Part shown: in pieces, positions 27,028 to 35,754 of the stretch
Layout of the letters: each line of letters starts with the position of its first letter
Position numbering within the stretch: the stretch's first letter is position 1
DNA from: Myxococcales bacterium
Lineage (GTDB): Bacteria > Myxococcota_A > Polyangia > Haliangiales > Haliangiaceae
Direction of reading: 5' to 3'
Assembly (NCBI GenBank): GCA_028287115.1
Contig: JAQBQF010000091.1
Location: 38,935 to 102,934, forward strand
Length of the DNA stretch: 64,000 nucleotides
Program-made: the position numbers and the translations under genes
The notes under the pieces: generated by a model
Seen by the model: only the letters and a program-made list of their open reading frames with translations
Told to the model about the DNA's origin: nothing
Database searches by the model: none

Positions 27028-29616
27028 ATGTCGAGCGGTCCAACCGGGGAGGACGCGGAGACCGCGGCGACGGATGCAGGCATCGCGAGCGACGAGACGA
27101 TCGATCAAGAAGCCGCGCAGTCGACGCCGCAACACGTGACCACGGGCCGGGTGATCCGCGTCAGTCGGGCTTCTTTGGGTCCGAGCCGGCTCGGACGCTA
27201 CGCGATCGTGCGGCCACTCGGTCGCGGTGGCATGGGTGCCGTGTTCGAGGCCGAAGATCCCGAGCTAGGTCGCCGCGTCGCGATCAAGGTGCTGCGCGAC
27301 GATCGCAACGCCGAGCACTTCACCGAAAGTCTGCGCCGCGAGGCGCAAGCGCTTGCAAAGCTGGTGCACCCGAACGTCGTCGGCGTCTACGACGTCGGCG
27401 TCGACGACGGCCAGGTGTTCGTCGTCATGCAGTTGATCGAAGGCGAGTCGATCGATCGCTGGCTAGGCGAGCGCCGGGCACGCGTGATCGAGATCGTCGA
27501 TGCGTTTCGCCAGGCCGGCAAGGGTCTCGCCGCTGCACACGCCGCTGGCCTCGTGCACTGCGACTTCAAGCCGAGCAACGTGCTCGTCGATAAGGATGGA
27601 GTGATTCGCGTCAGCGATTTCGGCCTCGCGCGGATCGGCGCGGAAGACACGGCTTCGATCGCCGGCACGCCCGCGTATATGGCGCCCGAGCAATTCACCG
27701 GTGTCGCGACGAGCGCGAGCGATCAATACGCGTTCTGTGTCGCGCTGTTCGAAGTGCTCACCGGTGCGCCACCGTTTCGCGATTCGAAGATCCAAGATGC
27801 GGACGCGGCGCAGGCTCGGATCGTGCCGCCGATTCCGCGATCGGTGCCCGCGTACATAGCGCGCGCACTGCAGCGCGGCCTCGCGCGCGATTCGACGGAT
27901 CGATTTCCGTCGATGGAGGCGTTGCTCGCAGCGCTCGCGCCGCCGATGCGCCAGCGATGGCTCTTCGCGAGCGGCGTGGCCCTCGTCGCGATAGCGGGTG
28001 CCGTGGTTGCCGTCGTCGCGATGCGCGCACCGGCCGCGGTCGAGCGCAAGCCGGAGCCGCCGCCACCGGCGCGGCCCGATCTCGCAGCCGCGCATGCGCT
28101 CACGAAGTACGGGACGGCCGCATGCGCCTATGCACCGTCGATCGACGGCAACCGCATCGTCTTCGATCGCACCGAGGGCGATGCGGTGGATCTGTACGAG
28201 ATGCCGCTCGCGGGCGGCCCGCCGCGCCAGTTGACGTCGGCGCCAACCTGGGAATGGCGATCGAATCCAGGGCGGCATCCCGGTGAGGTGATTCACCTGA
28301 TCCACGATCCGAAGGTGCTCGCGAACGCGAAGATCGCCTATCTCGATGTCGCGAGCGGGAACGAGACGCTCGCTGCGACGGTCACCGCCGCCGACGCAGG
28401 CGTGACGACCAACGGAGTGGTCTACATTCCGCGAAGCGGCGAGGAGCTGCGACGCATCACTGCAGGTCGCGATGTCCTCGTCGCGCGCGCACCGGACGGA
28501 CTGTTCTTCAATCAGCTCGCGATCTCGCATGGCGGCGACCGGATCGCCGCGATCGCATTCAACGAGAAAGCCAGTAGCGTCTGCGTGATCGATGCCGCAA
28601 CGAGCACGAGAAACTGCGCCGAAACGCGCGCGCTACCATTCCGTCCCGCATTTGGCGCCGGTGATCGACGCTTGTACTACGCGGCGCTCGACGGCATCCA
28701 CGGCCGCGATCTCGCGACCGGACAAGACGCGCTGATCATCCCCGATGTCTCGCCGCAAGGCGGGCTCGCGATCGCGGCAGATGGCCATGCGCTCGTGTAT
28801 TCCGACTGTGGTACGCGCTCGCAGATCCTCGATTGGCAAACGCAACCGCCGACGCTCGTCCTCGACGATCCGACCGCGACCGATCCGACCGGAATCTCGA
28901 CGAACGTCCTGGTCTGGCTACGCGTCGTACGCGGAACGTCGGTGCTCGTCGCGCGAACGCGAGATCGCGGCGAAGTCCAGCTGTCGGATCCCGACTTCGG
29001 ATCGATCTCGAGCCCAGCAATCAGTCCCGACGCGACCCGGGTCGTGTTCAGGTCCGGCGCGCCGCACGCGGGCATCTACGTGGCGACGCTCGAGCTCGGG
29101 GTTGGGTTCCAGCGCATCACCGACAACTCGGAGGACCGTCGGCCGGTGTGGATCGGTAGCGACATGCTCGCGTTCACCCGCTACGACGATCGCAAGTTGG
29201 CGACGATCTACGCGGCGAACAGCGACGGTGGGAATTTGCATCCGCTGCCGGGGAGCTCGCGGTTCACGGTCGGCGGCCGCGACCATCGCGTGTTGGTGGC
29301 GACGACGACACAGCTCCACTGGCTCGACGCCGACACCGGTGCGGAGCACGACGCACCCGCGCTCCCATTACAGGGATCCGATCCCCATACGTCGCCGAAT
29401 GGAAAATGGCTGATCGTCCGCTCGGGTCCCGAAGGCCAGCTGTTGCAGCGAATGTCACTCGTTCCGCCCGGCAAGATCGAGCGCCTGGCTCCAGTGCCGT
29501 CGGGGCAGACGATCGATGGTGCAGCGATCACGGACGACGGTCACCTGCTCGTCGGGGCACAGACGTGGTCCGGAGATCTTCACGTGGTCCCCGCAAAACT
29601 CGGCGCGCCGTATTAG
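27028..29616 (+). CDS. Ser/Thr protein kinase with membrane helix and beta-propeller sensor
   Basis: 862 aa from ATG 27028; the open frame upstream covers the tRNA region and is not coding. Kinase at about 57-315: GRGGMGAVFEAED, AIKVL, catalytic loop HCDFKPSN (Cys replaces the Arg of HRD) and DFGLARIG, GTPAYMAPE. A single helix (LFASGVALVAIAGAVVAVVAM) follows, then about 500 residues of TolB/PD40-like blades (repeated 'RIVF', 'LVYSDCG', 'RVVFRSGAPHAGIYV') forming a propeller outside the membrane. Proline/glutamate linker at 340. HCD instead of HRD means activation by activation-loop phosphorylation may differ. Similar kinase-propeller proteins are common in Myxococcota and Acidobacteria. Confidence 0.9.
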   Translation: MSSGPTGEDAETAATDAGIASDETIDQEAAQSTPQHVTTGRVIRVSRASLGPSRLGRYAIVRPLGRGGMGAVFEAEDPELGRRVAIKVLRDDRNAEHFTESLRREAQALAKLVHPNVVGVYDVGVDDGQVFVVMQLIEGESIDRWLGERRARVIEIVDAFRQAGKGLAAAHAAGLVHCDFKPSNVLVDKDGVIRVSDFGLARIGAEDTASIAGTPAYMAPEQFTGVATSASDQYAFCVALFEVLTGAPPFRDSKIQDADAAQARIVPPIPRSVPAYIARALQRGLARDSTDRFPSMEALLAALAPPMRQRWLFASGVALVAIAGAVVAVVAMRAPAAVERKPEPPPPARPDLAAAHALTKYGTAACAYAPSIDGNRIVFDRTEGDAVDLYEMPLAGGPPRQLTSAPTWEWRSNPGRHPGEVIHLIHDPKVLANAKIAYLDVASGNETLAATVTAADAGVTTNGVVYIPRSGEELRRITAGRDVLVARAPDGLFFNQLAISHGGDRIAAIAFNEKASSVCVIDAATSTRNCAETRALPFRPAFGAGDRRLYYAALDGIHGRDLATGQDALIIPDVSPQGGLAIAADGHALVYSDCGTRSQILDWQTQPPTLVLDDPTATDPTGISTNVLVWLRVVRGTSVLVARTRDRGEVQLSDPDFGSISSPAISPDATRVVFRSGAPHAGIYVATLELGVGFQRITDNSEDRRPVWIGSDMLAFTRYDDRKLATIYAANSDGGNLHPLPGSSRFTVGGRDHRVLVATTTQLHWLDADTGAEHDAPALPLQGSDPHTSPNGKWLIVRSGPEGQLLQRMSLVPPGKIERLAPVPSGQTIDGAAITDDGHLLVGAQTWSGDLHVVPAKLGAPY

Positions 29617-29744
29617 TGATCAGCGGCTCGCGAGCGCGCGGACGTCGTCAGCGGTTTCGATGTCGAACGCGCCGTCGACAGATCGATCGCGATCGCAACG
29701 TGGCTCGCTTGACAGGCGAGAGCCGGATCGTGCGTCATCCGCCG

Positions 29745-32138
29745 ATGGTAGCGATCTCGGTCAAGCCGCGCGGGGTCGCGATCATCGCCGGCGCGATCGC
29801 GGCGCTGGTGATCGCGAGCACGTTTGTCGCGCAGCCCGTTCCGGATCGCGTCATCTCACTGCTCGGCGGTCCAAATGGCGGCGTCGATCGGTTCGGCGGC
29901 GTACGGATCCGGTATCAACCGCCGGCGGGCTCCCCGGCCGCAGAGATCGATCGGGTACTCGCGGCGGATTCGACGATACGACGTGACGGCGATGTGCTCG
30001 TGATCGAGCTTCCCGGTGTAGACGAGGAGCAGATCCCGGCGCTCTCGGACGTCCTCGTGGCGGGAGGCCTGACGATGCGGGAGGCGCTCGAGGGCAACAC
30101 CGCCGCCCAGATCGCGCGATTCAAGCCGGATCAGGTCGAGCTCGACGTCGATCAGTGGCGCACCGAAGCACCGGACTCGATCCATCAGGTGACTTACCTG
30201 AGGTCCGATTCGCGCGACGCGCTCGAGCGCGCGATCGGCGCTGCGGAGGGGCGCGGTATCAAGCCTCCGAATGGCGCCCACCTCGTGCTCGAGCACCTGG
30301 AGCGCGACGATCGTGGACACCCGGCGTGGCGGACGTACGAGCTGTCGGACGAGGTGCTGATCGACGGCTCGCATATCGCGTCGGCGGCCGCGGTGCGTGA
30401 CCCGAATACAGCTCGGCCCGTCGTGCTGCTCGACTTCACCTCCGAAGGCGCTGCTCGATTCTGCGATGCGACCCGCCGGCTCGTCGGGCACAAGGTCGCG
30501 ACGCTCCTTGGTGGAACCGTTCGCTCCGCGCCGATCATCAACGGTGCCATCTGTGGTGGTCGCGCGTCGATCACGATGGGCGGCTCCAACCCGGAGCAGG
30601 AGCTGCGCGAGGCCGCGATGCTCGCGACCGTGCTATCCCGAGGGGCTCTACCGCGCGGCGGCACGATCCAAGCGGCGCACTGGCAACCGGCTCCTCACAT
30701 CGAGACGCAGGAATGGCTCGGGCGATTGCTGCTCGGCGTCGTCGGAGGTGCGTTGATCTCCGCGCTCGTGTTCTTGATGATTCGCATCGCGCGACCGAGC
30801 TGGCGTGTGATCTCGCCGCGGATCAACGGCGGATTTCCTTATCGCCGCGCCGCTGTCACGTTGCTCGCGCCGGTCGCGCTGATCGTCGGAAGGCATCTCA
30901 GCCTGCCGGGTGTCAACGACCTCGAGCTCAGGCACGTGATGTTTCGTTCGGGTGCGATGTTCAAAGACCTGAGCGTCATCGCGCTCGGCGTGTTGCCGGT
31001 GATCACGAGCTTCGTGCTCGTCGAGCTCGTCGCGCTCGCGATCCCGAGGTTGCGGTGGCGGCGTCACGATCCACGCGGGCGTGTACCGCTCGGCCAAGCC
31101 GTGGCCGCGCTCTCCGTCGTGATCGCGCTCGTGCAGGGGTTCTTCCTGGCGAGTTATCTCGAGCTGTTGTCCCGCTCGGGGGCTGAGGTGGTCTCGGCAC
31201 CGGGCCTCGAGTTTCGCCTGATCGCATCGCTGTCGCTCGCGACGGGAACGCTGTTGCTCGCGCTGGTTGCGGGCCTCGTCCGCGAGCATGGGCTCGGCAA
31301 CGGCTATGGCGTGCTGCTCGTGTTCGGTTGGATGCTCGATCTCTCGCCGCCGCTCATCGAGGACCCGCTGTCGTTCCTCGATTGGTTCGACGTGCCGCAC
31401 CTGTTCGGTCTCATCCTGCTCGCGGCGATGGTTGCGTGCACCGGCTGCGTGTTGCGCTGGCGATTTCACGGAGGCGAACGCGAGCCGGCGCTGCGTGCAC
31501 CTTCGACTGGAGTCGCGCCGCTCGGTTACGCGGGACTGGTCTTCGTGATCGGCGCGCTGACCGCGATGGGGCTCGGAGACCAGCTCTTCCACGTCGCGTC
31601 GGTGCTCGCGCCGCAAACCCATCGGCTGGGGTTTCTCGCTGCCGTGATCGGCGGCGCCGTGGTGTGGTCGTGGGTGTTCGCGCGTCCTGCGGTCGTCGAG
31701 CCCAGCACGGTAGAGGCCGGGCTTACCTCACCGACCCGCTCGGCGTGGATCCGGGTGACCGTCGTGTCCGCGTGCTTGCTCGTCGCGATCGCCGTGCTCG
31801 GTTTGATCGCGATCGCCGTGCATCGCCAGGCGGCTGCGATCGCGAGCCCGGTGTTCGCCATGGTCGCGACGGCCGTCCTGTTCGACATCTTCGATGACGC
31901 ACGCGCGTATCGCGAGCGGCTCGCGCCCGCCGGCGAGCTCCATCAGATCCAGCGCGCCGGGATCGTCGAGCGCGTGCTCGCGGATGCCGGGATTCGCTGC
32001 CACATTCACGCCGGAAACCTGCGCGCTATGTTCGCGTTTTTTGCGCCGTGGGCGCCGGCGGTCGTGCTCGTGCCCGAGGCCCAGGCCGCGGAGGCTCGGA
32101 TCAAGATCGCGGCGCACGCGGGTTCGACGCCTAGATAG
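29745..32138 (+). CDS. SecD-type P1 domain fused to SecY-like membrane core, hybrid translocase-like protein
   Basis: 797 aa from ATG 29745 (GTG 29730 is in frame). One helix at 9-29 precedes a periplasmic SecD-like P1 domain at about 50-305; its head has VLIDGSHIASA, LLDFTSEGAARFCDATR, KVATLLGGTVRSAPII, GGRASITMGG and SRGALP, the canonical SecD order. After a helix (322-346) residues about 385-530 resemble SecY: SLPGVND, a FRSGAMFKDLSVIALGVLP segment as in SecY's IFALGIMPYI, a cytoplasmic loop, and TGTLLLALVAGLVREHGLGNGYG like SecY's GEQITERGIGNGIS. Several more helices follow, and the C-terminus (732-790) looks like a DUF2007 fold. One continuous frame, no frameshift. It lies 128 bp after the kinase. 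Confidence 0.78.
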   Translation: MVAISVKPRGVAIIAGAIAALVIASTFVAQPVPDRVISLLGGPNGGVDRFGGVRIRYQPPAGSPAAEIDRVLAADSTIRRDGDVLVIELPGVDEEQIPALSDVLVAGGLTMREALEGNTAAQIARFKPDQVELDVDQWRTEAPDSIHQVTYLRSDSRDALERAIGAAEGRGIKPPNGAHLVLEHLERDDRGHPAWRTYELSDEVLIDGSHIASAAAVRDPNTARPVVLLDFTSEGAARFCDATRRLVGHKVATLLGGTVRSAPIINGAICGGRASITMGGSNPEQELREAAMLATVLSRGALPRGGTIQAAHWQPAPHIETQEWLGRLLLGVVGGALISALVFLMIRIARPSWRVISPRINGGFPYRRAAVTLLAPVALIVGRHLSLPGVNDLELRHVMFRSGAMFKDLSVIALGVLPVITSFVLVELVALAIPRLRWRRHDPRGRVPLGQAVAALSVVIALVQGFFLASYLELLSRSGAEVVSAPGLEFRLIASLSLATGTLLLALVAGLVREHGLGNGYGVLLVFGWMLDLSPPLIEDPLSFLDWFDVPHLFGLILLAAMVACTGCVLRWRFHGGEREPALRAPSTGVAPLGYAGLVFVIGALTAMGLGDQLFHVASVLAPQTHRLGFLAAVIGGAVVWSWVFARPAVVEPSTVEAGLTSPTRSAWIRVTVVSACLLVAIAVLGLIAIAVHRQAAAIASPVFAMVATAVLFDIFDDARAYRERLAPAGELHQIQRAGIVERVLADAGIRCHIHAGNLRAMFAFFAPWAPAVVLVPEAQAAEARIKIAAHAGSTPR

Positions 32139-32249
32139 CTGCCAAGTGTCATGGGCACACGGTGCGTTCCGCCCCATGGCTACTGCAGTAACTCGCCGAA
32201 ACCGCTGGGGGACCTCGAGCGGCACACAAGGTGCTCGAGACCTTGGGAG

Positions 32250-33482
32250 ATGAAGTTCCTGCCCCTTGTGGTGTGCACCCTCGTTGGCGCGTGCGTGGGC
32301 AATGACTACGACACCGGTGCTGGCGGCGCCGGCAGCGATGTCGGCAGCGACGGAAGCGGCGACCTCACCAACCTCGTCGAGGACCCGGCGGAGATCCCGA
32401 GCTGCGCGGCGGTCAGCACCGTCATCCTGTACTCCGAGTCGACCTACGAGCTCAGGTTGCCTCTGGCGTTCGCGCAGAACCAAGATCCTTGCACGCGCTA
32501 TTACGTCGATCTGCCCCATCTCTCGGCGGACACGACGATGCCCCGCGGCGATGCGGACAAAGTGCACGCGCTCGGCGCCGGCTTCCATGCGATGGCAGAG
32601 TTCTCGTGGAGCGGCTGGCGCGCCTGGATCGACGCTTCGCCCGGAACCCGCAACTGGGAGCTCGCGGGCAAGGCGTTTCGCCAGCGGATGATCGACGCTG
32701 GATACGACGTCGCCGCGGGCGACACCTGGGTGATCAACGAATTTCCATCGACGACGCGCACCGGTGCCGAAGATGTTTGGACACACGAGCGCAGCGCGGT
32801 GAAGGGTCTGTTCGAAGGCAGCGGCACGCCGAGCAAGGGCGTGGTGTTCGTCGCGGGAATGGGGCAGACGCTACAGAACTTCGCGGTCTACAAGCCGAAT
32901 GTCGAGAGTTGGCTCCGGCAATCCGCGTGGTGGAACGACATGGACAGCTACGTTCGTTTCATGTCGTACGAGGTCTACGCCGATCCACACTATGACTGCG
33001 TGATCGGTTCGAACGTGCAGGCCGACGCCGACAACCTGAACGCCTTCCTCGAGCACTTGCCACGGCTCGCTGCACTCGGTGGCTCGCAATCGGCAGCCGC
33101 GTCGGCGTTCCTCACACACGCCTCCGTGCCGCTCGTACAGGCCTCGTGGAACTCGAACGGCGGCTTCGGCAACAACATCATCTCGCTCCTCGACTTCGAG
33201 AAGTTCTCGCGCCTGCAGATCTACGCGACGCACTTGTGGTCCGCGCATCACGAGTCTCCCGGCAGGCGCATCGGCTTTGCGTGGGCGCCGAGGTCTTCGA
33301 CCGCGGCACAAGAGGCCGAGCTGTCGTCGGTGATCGCGACGTCGGTGCTTCGCTCGTATCCGGCGGGCGGGTTTTATAACCTCGGCAAGTACGCGTGCGC
33401 GATCGACGGGTCGCTCGACGGTTGCGGCTGCACCGTCGCCGGCTCGTACAACGGCGGTTGGGGCACGTTCGCGAGCTGGTGA
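32250..33482 (+). CDS. Lipoprotein of unknown function
   Basis: 410 aa from ATG 32250, with GGGAG seven bases upstream. Lipobox LVGAC near residue 15, then a short Gly/Asp/Ser linker. The body is Trp- and Tyr-rich (EFSWSGWRAWIDASPGTRNW, SYVRFMSYEVYADPHYDC) and contains GVVFVAGMGQTLQN. Four cysteines near the end (YACAIDGSLDGCGCTV) suggest disulfides. I do not recognise a family; an alpha/beta hydrolase- or glycosidase-like fold is possible from composition but unproven. It is downstream of the SecD/SecY-like gene with 111 bp between. Confidence 0.75.
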   Translation: MKFLPLVVCTLVGACVGNDYDTGAGGAGSDVGSDGSGDLTNLVEDPAEIPSCAAVSTVILYSESTYELRLPLAFAQNQDPCTRYYVDLPHLSADTTMPRGDADKVHALGAGFHAMAEFSWSGWRAWIDASPGTRNWELAGKAFRQRMIDAGYDVAAGDTWVINEFPSTTRTGAEDVWTHERSAVKGLFEGSGTPSKGVVFVAGMGQTLQNFAVYKPNVESWLRQSAWWNDMDSYVRFMSYEVYADPHYDCVIGSNVQADADNLNAFLEHLPRLAALGGSQSAAASAFLTHASVPLVQASWNSNGGFGNNIISLLDFEKFSRLQIYATHLWSAHHESPGRRIGFAWAPRSSTAAQEAELSSVIATSVLRSYPAGGFYNLGKYACAIDGSLDGCGCTVAGSYNGGWGTFASW

Positions 33483-33611
33483 GCGTCACGACTTGGCGCG
33501 GTCCGAACCGCGCAGCGAGCGTTTGCGCGCGGCGCGAGCCGCCTGTAAGCGGTGCGTCGCATCTCGGTAGGTTTCGCAGCGTTGGCGTGTCGCCTGCAAT
33601 CTTGACGCGCC

Positions 33612-35366
33612 ATGACTGTTCAGTTTCGTCTGGTTAGCGGTGTCGTTTGTGGCGTGCTCGCGTGTTCTGCGTCGGTTGCCAGCGCATGGGGGATCGGAAG
33701 TCAGCTCGACGAGAGGGGCTGCCACGAGTCGATCACGGCACAAGCGCTGCGCAACGTGCGCGCGCAGTTTTCGGCGACAGCGTTGACGTTCGCCCCCACA
33801 CGAGATGAAGCCGCGCTGATCGCCGATGTCCAGTTCGCGCCGCCGGCGGATCTCGTTCCCGATCTAGGTGGAATGTCGCTGCTGCTCGGCGTTCGTGACA
33901 ACGATCTCAAAGGCCAGAACCCATTGTCGACGCTCGACCTGGTGCAGGTCCACGGCAATCCGGCGACTCAGATGGAGCACTGCATCCGCGGCGCCACAGA
34001 CGACGATGCCGCCGGCAACCAGACCGGCCTCGCGACGTGCAGCGCGTTCATCGTCGATCGTGCGACCGAGGCGCTCGACGGTCTTGATAGTCGCGGCGCG
34101 GTCGATCCGACGAAGCGGATGCCGCTGCTGATCTATGTCTCGATCGCCGGCCAAGTCAGTCCGGCGCTGCCGCTGTTCTACGTGAAGATGGGCCAGGCGA
34201 TGCACGCCCTCGAAGACGGCTTCACGCACACCTATCGCACGAGCGACGGAAGCCGCGTCACCGTGATGCTCAACTGGATCGATTGGGTCGGCACGGCATG
34301 GGATCAGGGCCGCGATGGCCCGCCGCATCGCGTCGAGCTCGATCACTGCGCAAACCACGACCCGCTGATCCAACGGAACTTCACGCTCGCGACACAGGCC
34401 GCGACCGAGCTACTCTCGGCGTCGCTCGATCCCGCGCTGACGCGCGTCCAGAAGATCGCAGCGTTCACGGCGGTCACCGCGAAGTACTTGTCCTTCGAGA
34501 GCGGCTGCACGCTCGACAATGGCTGGTGCGACGCGCCCGAGGCCCACGTCACCGAGGCGTCGACATTTGGTTGCAACACCTCGGGCGGTGGCCTGCCATG
34601 GCTCACGATCGTGCTGTTGACCGGTGGATTGCTGCTCGCGCGCAGGCTGCGCCGTCGCATGTCGATGGCATCTCCGCTCGTCGCGCTCGCCGCGGTGCTC
34701 GCGCTGATGACGACGCGTGCCTACGCCGACGATCCCGCGCCGCCGTCGCCGCCGAAGACCGCGGGAGACAAGCCGGCGGTTCCGACGGCACCGACGACGG
34801 TGAACGATGTCAAAGACGCACAGAAGGGCCAGGAGCCGGGCCGCGAAGTCAAGACGCCGACGGTCACCGAGGTCAAGGCGATCCGCGAGGACAAGCGGCT
34901 CGGCAATGCCTTCGGCTTTGCGGCCTCGCTAGGCGCATCCGTCGACCGTGGTGCAGGCGTCATGAGGATCGGCGGGCGCTATCGGCTCAGCGAGAAGTGG
35001 GTCTTCGGTGTCGATGCCGAATGGAACCCGTGGTTCACGAGCGCGCCGATGAAGATGCGCGCCGGTGTGATGAACGAATATCTGACCGTGATCCGTCGGT
35101 TCCCGATGAAGTTCGATCGCGTCAACCTGCGGACGTCGCTTCACCTCGGCGTCTCGACGCTGCTGTTCGATGTCTACGGCGCTCCGAAATACAGCACGGG
35201 CCCCGCAGGCTCGATCAGCCTCCTCGGCATCGACTACGATCTCGGCAACTCGGTGCGCCTTGTCATCGACCCGGCGGAGATCACGGTCGCCGTTCCGATG
35301 CTCGGGACCATCCCGCTCGCCTACGAGCAGTTCCGCCTGATGATCGGGCTCCAGATCGGCGCGTGA
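33612..35366 (+). CDS. Zinc-phospholipase-like protein with MYXO-CTERM tail read through into a signal-peptide/beta-barrel protein
   Basis: 584 aa in one frame. Residues 1-25 are a signal peptide; the mature protein begins at WGIGSQLDERGCHESITAQAL, which fits the Trp plus His zinc-binding N-terminus of zinc-dependent phospholipase C/S1-P1 nucleases, with later HALEDGFTHTYR and LDHCANHD. Residues about 320-349 (GCNTSGGG, a hydrophobic helix, then RRLRRR) form a MYXO-CTERM-like sorting tail, which should end a protein. Yet Met350 opens a second signal peptide (MSMASPLVALAAVLALMTTRAYA) and about 210 residues of an outer-membrane barrel-like protein. The stop between two ancestral genes seems missing. 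Confidence 0.75.
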   Translation: MTVQFRLVSGVVCGVLACSASVASAWGIGSQLDERGCHESITAQALRNVRAQFSATALTFAPTRDEAALIADVQFAPPADLVPDLGGMSLLLGVRDNDLKGQNPLSTLDLVQVHGNPATQMEHCIRGATDDDAAGNQTGLATCSAFIVDRATEALDGLDSRGAVDPTKRMPLLIYVSIAGQVSPALPLFYVKMGQAMHALEDGFTHTYRTSDGSRVTVMLNWIDWVGTAWDQGRDGPPHRVELDHCANHDPLIQRNFTLATQAATELLSASLDPALTRVQKIAAFTAVTAKYLSFESGCTLDNGWCDAPEAHVTEASTFGCNTSGGGLPWLTIVLLTGGLLLARRLRRRMSMASPLVALAAVLALMTTRAYADDPAPPSPPKTAGDKPAVPTAPTTVNDVKDAQKGQEPGREVKTPTVTEVKAIREDKRLGNAFGFAASLGASVDRGAGVMRIGGRYRLSEKWVFGVDAEWNPWFTSAPMKMRAGVMNEYLTVIRRFPMKFDRVNLRTSLHLGVSTLLFDVYGAPKYSTGPAGSISLLGIDYDLGNSVRLVIDPAEITVAVPMLGTIPLAYEQFRLMIGLQIGA

Positions 35367-35754
35367 TCCGACTGCGTTCGACGTGGTCGGTCAGGCGAGG
35401 TCGTCGCGATGCTGGTCCCGTCGAGTATCCGGTCCGAGAGTGTGTGCAGGACGCTCGGCATGCTCCGGGGTCCGCACGATGACTTCGACGACCTGATGAT
35501 TCCGGAGGGGGCGCTTCGGTCGGCATTTTCCGCTGCGCCGTCACGTCCTATTTCGAGCTAAGCGCTCCTCTTCGAGGTCGCGGCAAAACGCCACGGTGGC
35601 AAAGGTTGGACCGCCGAAAAGCTGACGTTCCACCACGCGACTATCGTCAAATGTTCAACATCGCGATCTCAAACCGGTTATAAGCGGCGGCATCGTTGCC
35701 CCCGCTTCTTGCTTCTGTCACCGAATTGACCTACTCCACGGTCGAGGTAGCTGA
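35367..35754. other. Intergenic stretch with no convincing gene
   Basis: 388 bp between the fusion ORF and the oxidoreductase gene. A 50-codon plus-strand frame runs 35409-35561 (ATG start, codons not strongly biased, no known domain); I do not regard it as a gene. The right part carries a promoter-like element (35654-35683). Confidence 0.5.
35654..35683 (+). promoter_or_regulatory. Probable promoter of the oxidoreductase gene
   Basis: TTCAAC (35654-35659), 18-bp spacer, TTATAA (35678-35683), in an unusually AT-rich patch 72 bp upstream of the ATG at 35755. A GAGGT ribosome site lies at 35744-35748. Confidence 0.5.

Noticed and set aside
29707..29744. TTGACA before the SecD/SecY-like gene
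   Set aside because: There is no -10 at 16-18 bp and the sequence continues with a possible ribosome site, so I could not support a promoter.
35409..35561. 50-codon plus-strand ORF after the fusion gene
   Set aside because: No ribosome site, weak codon bias, no recognisable domain.
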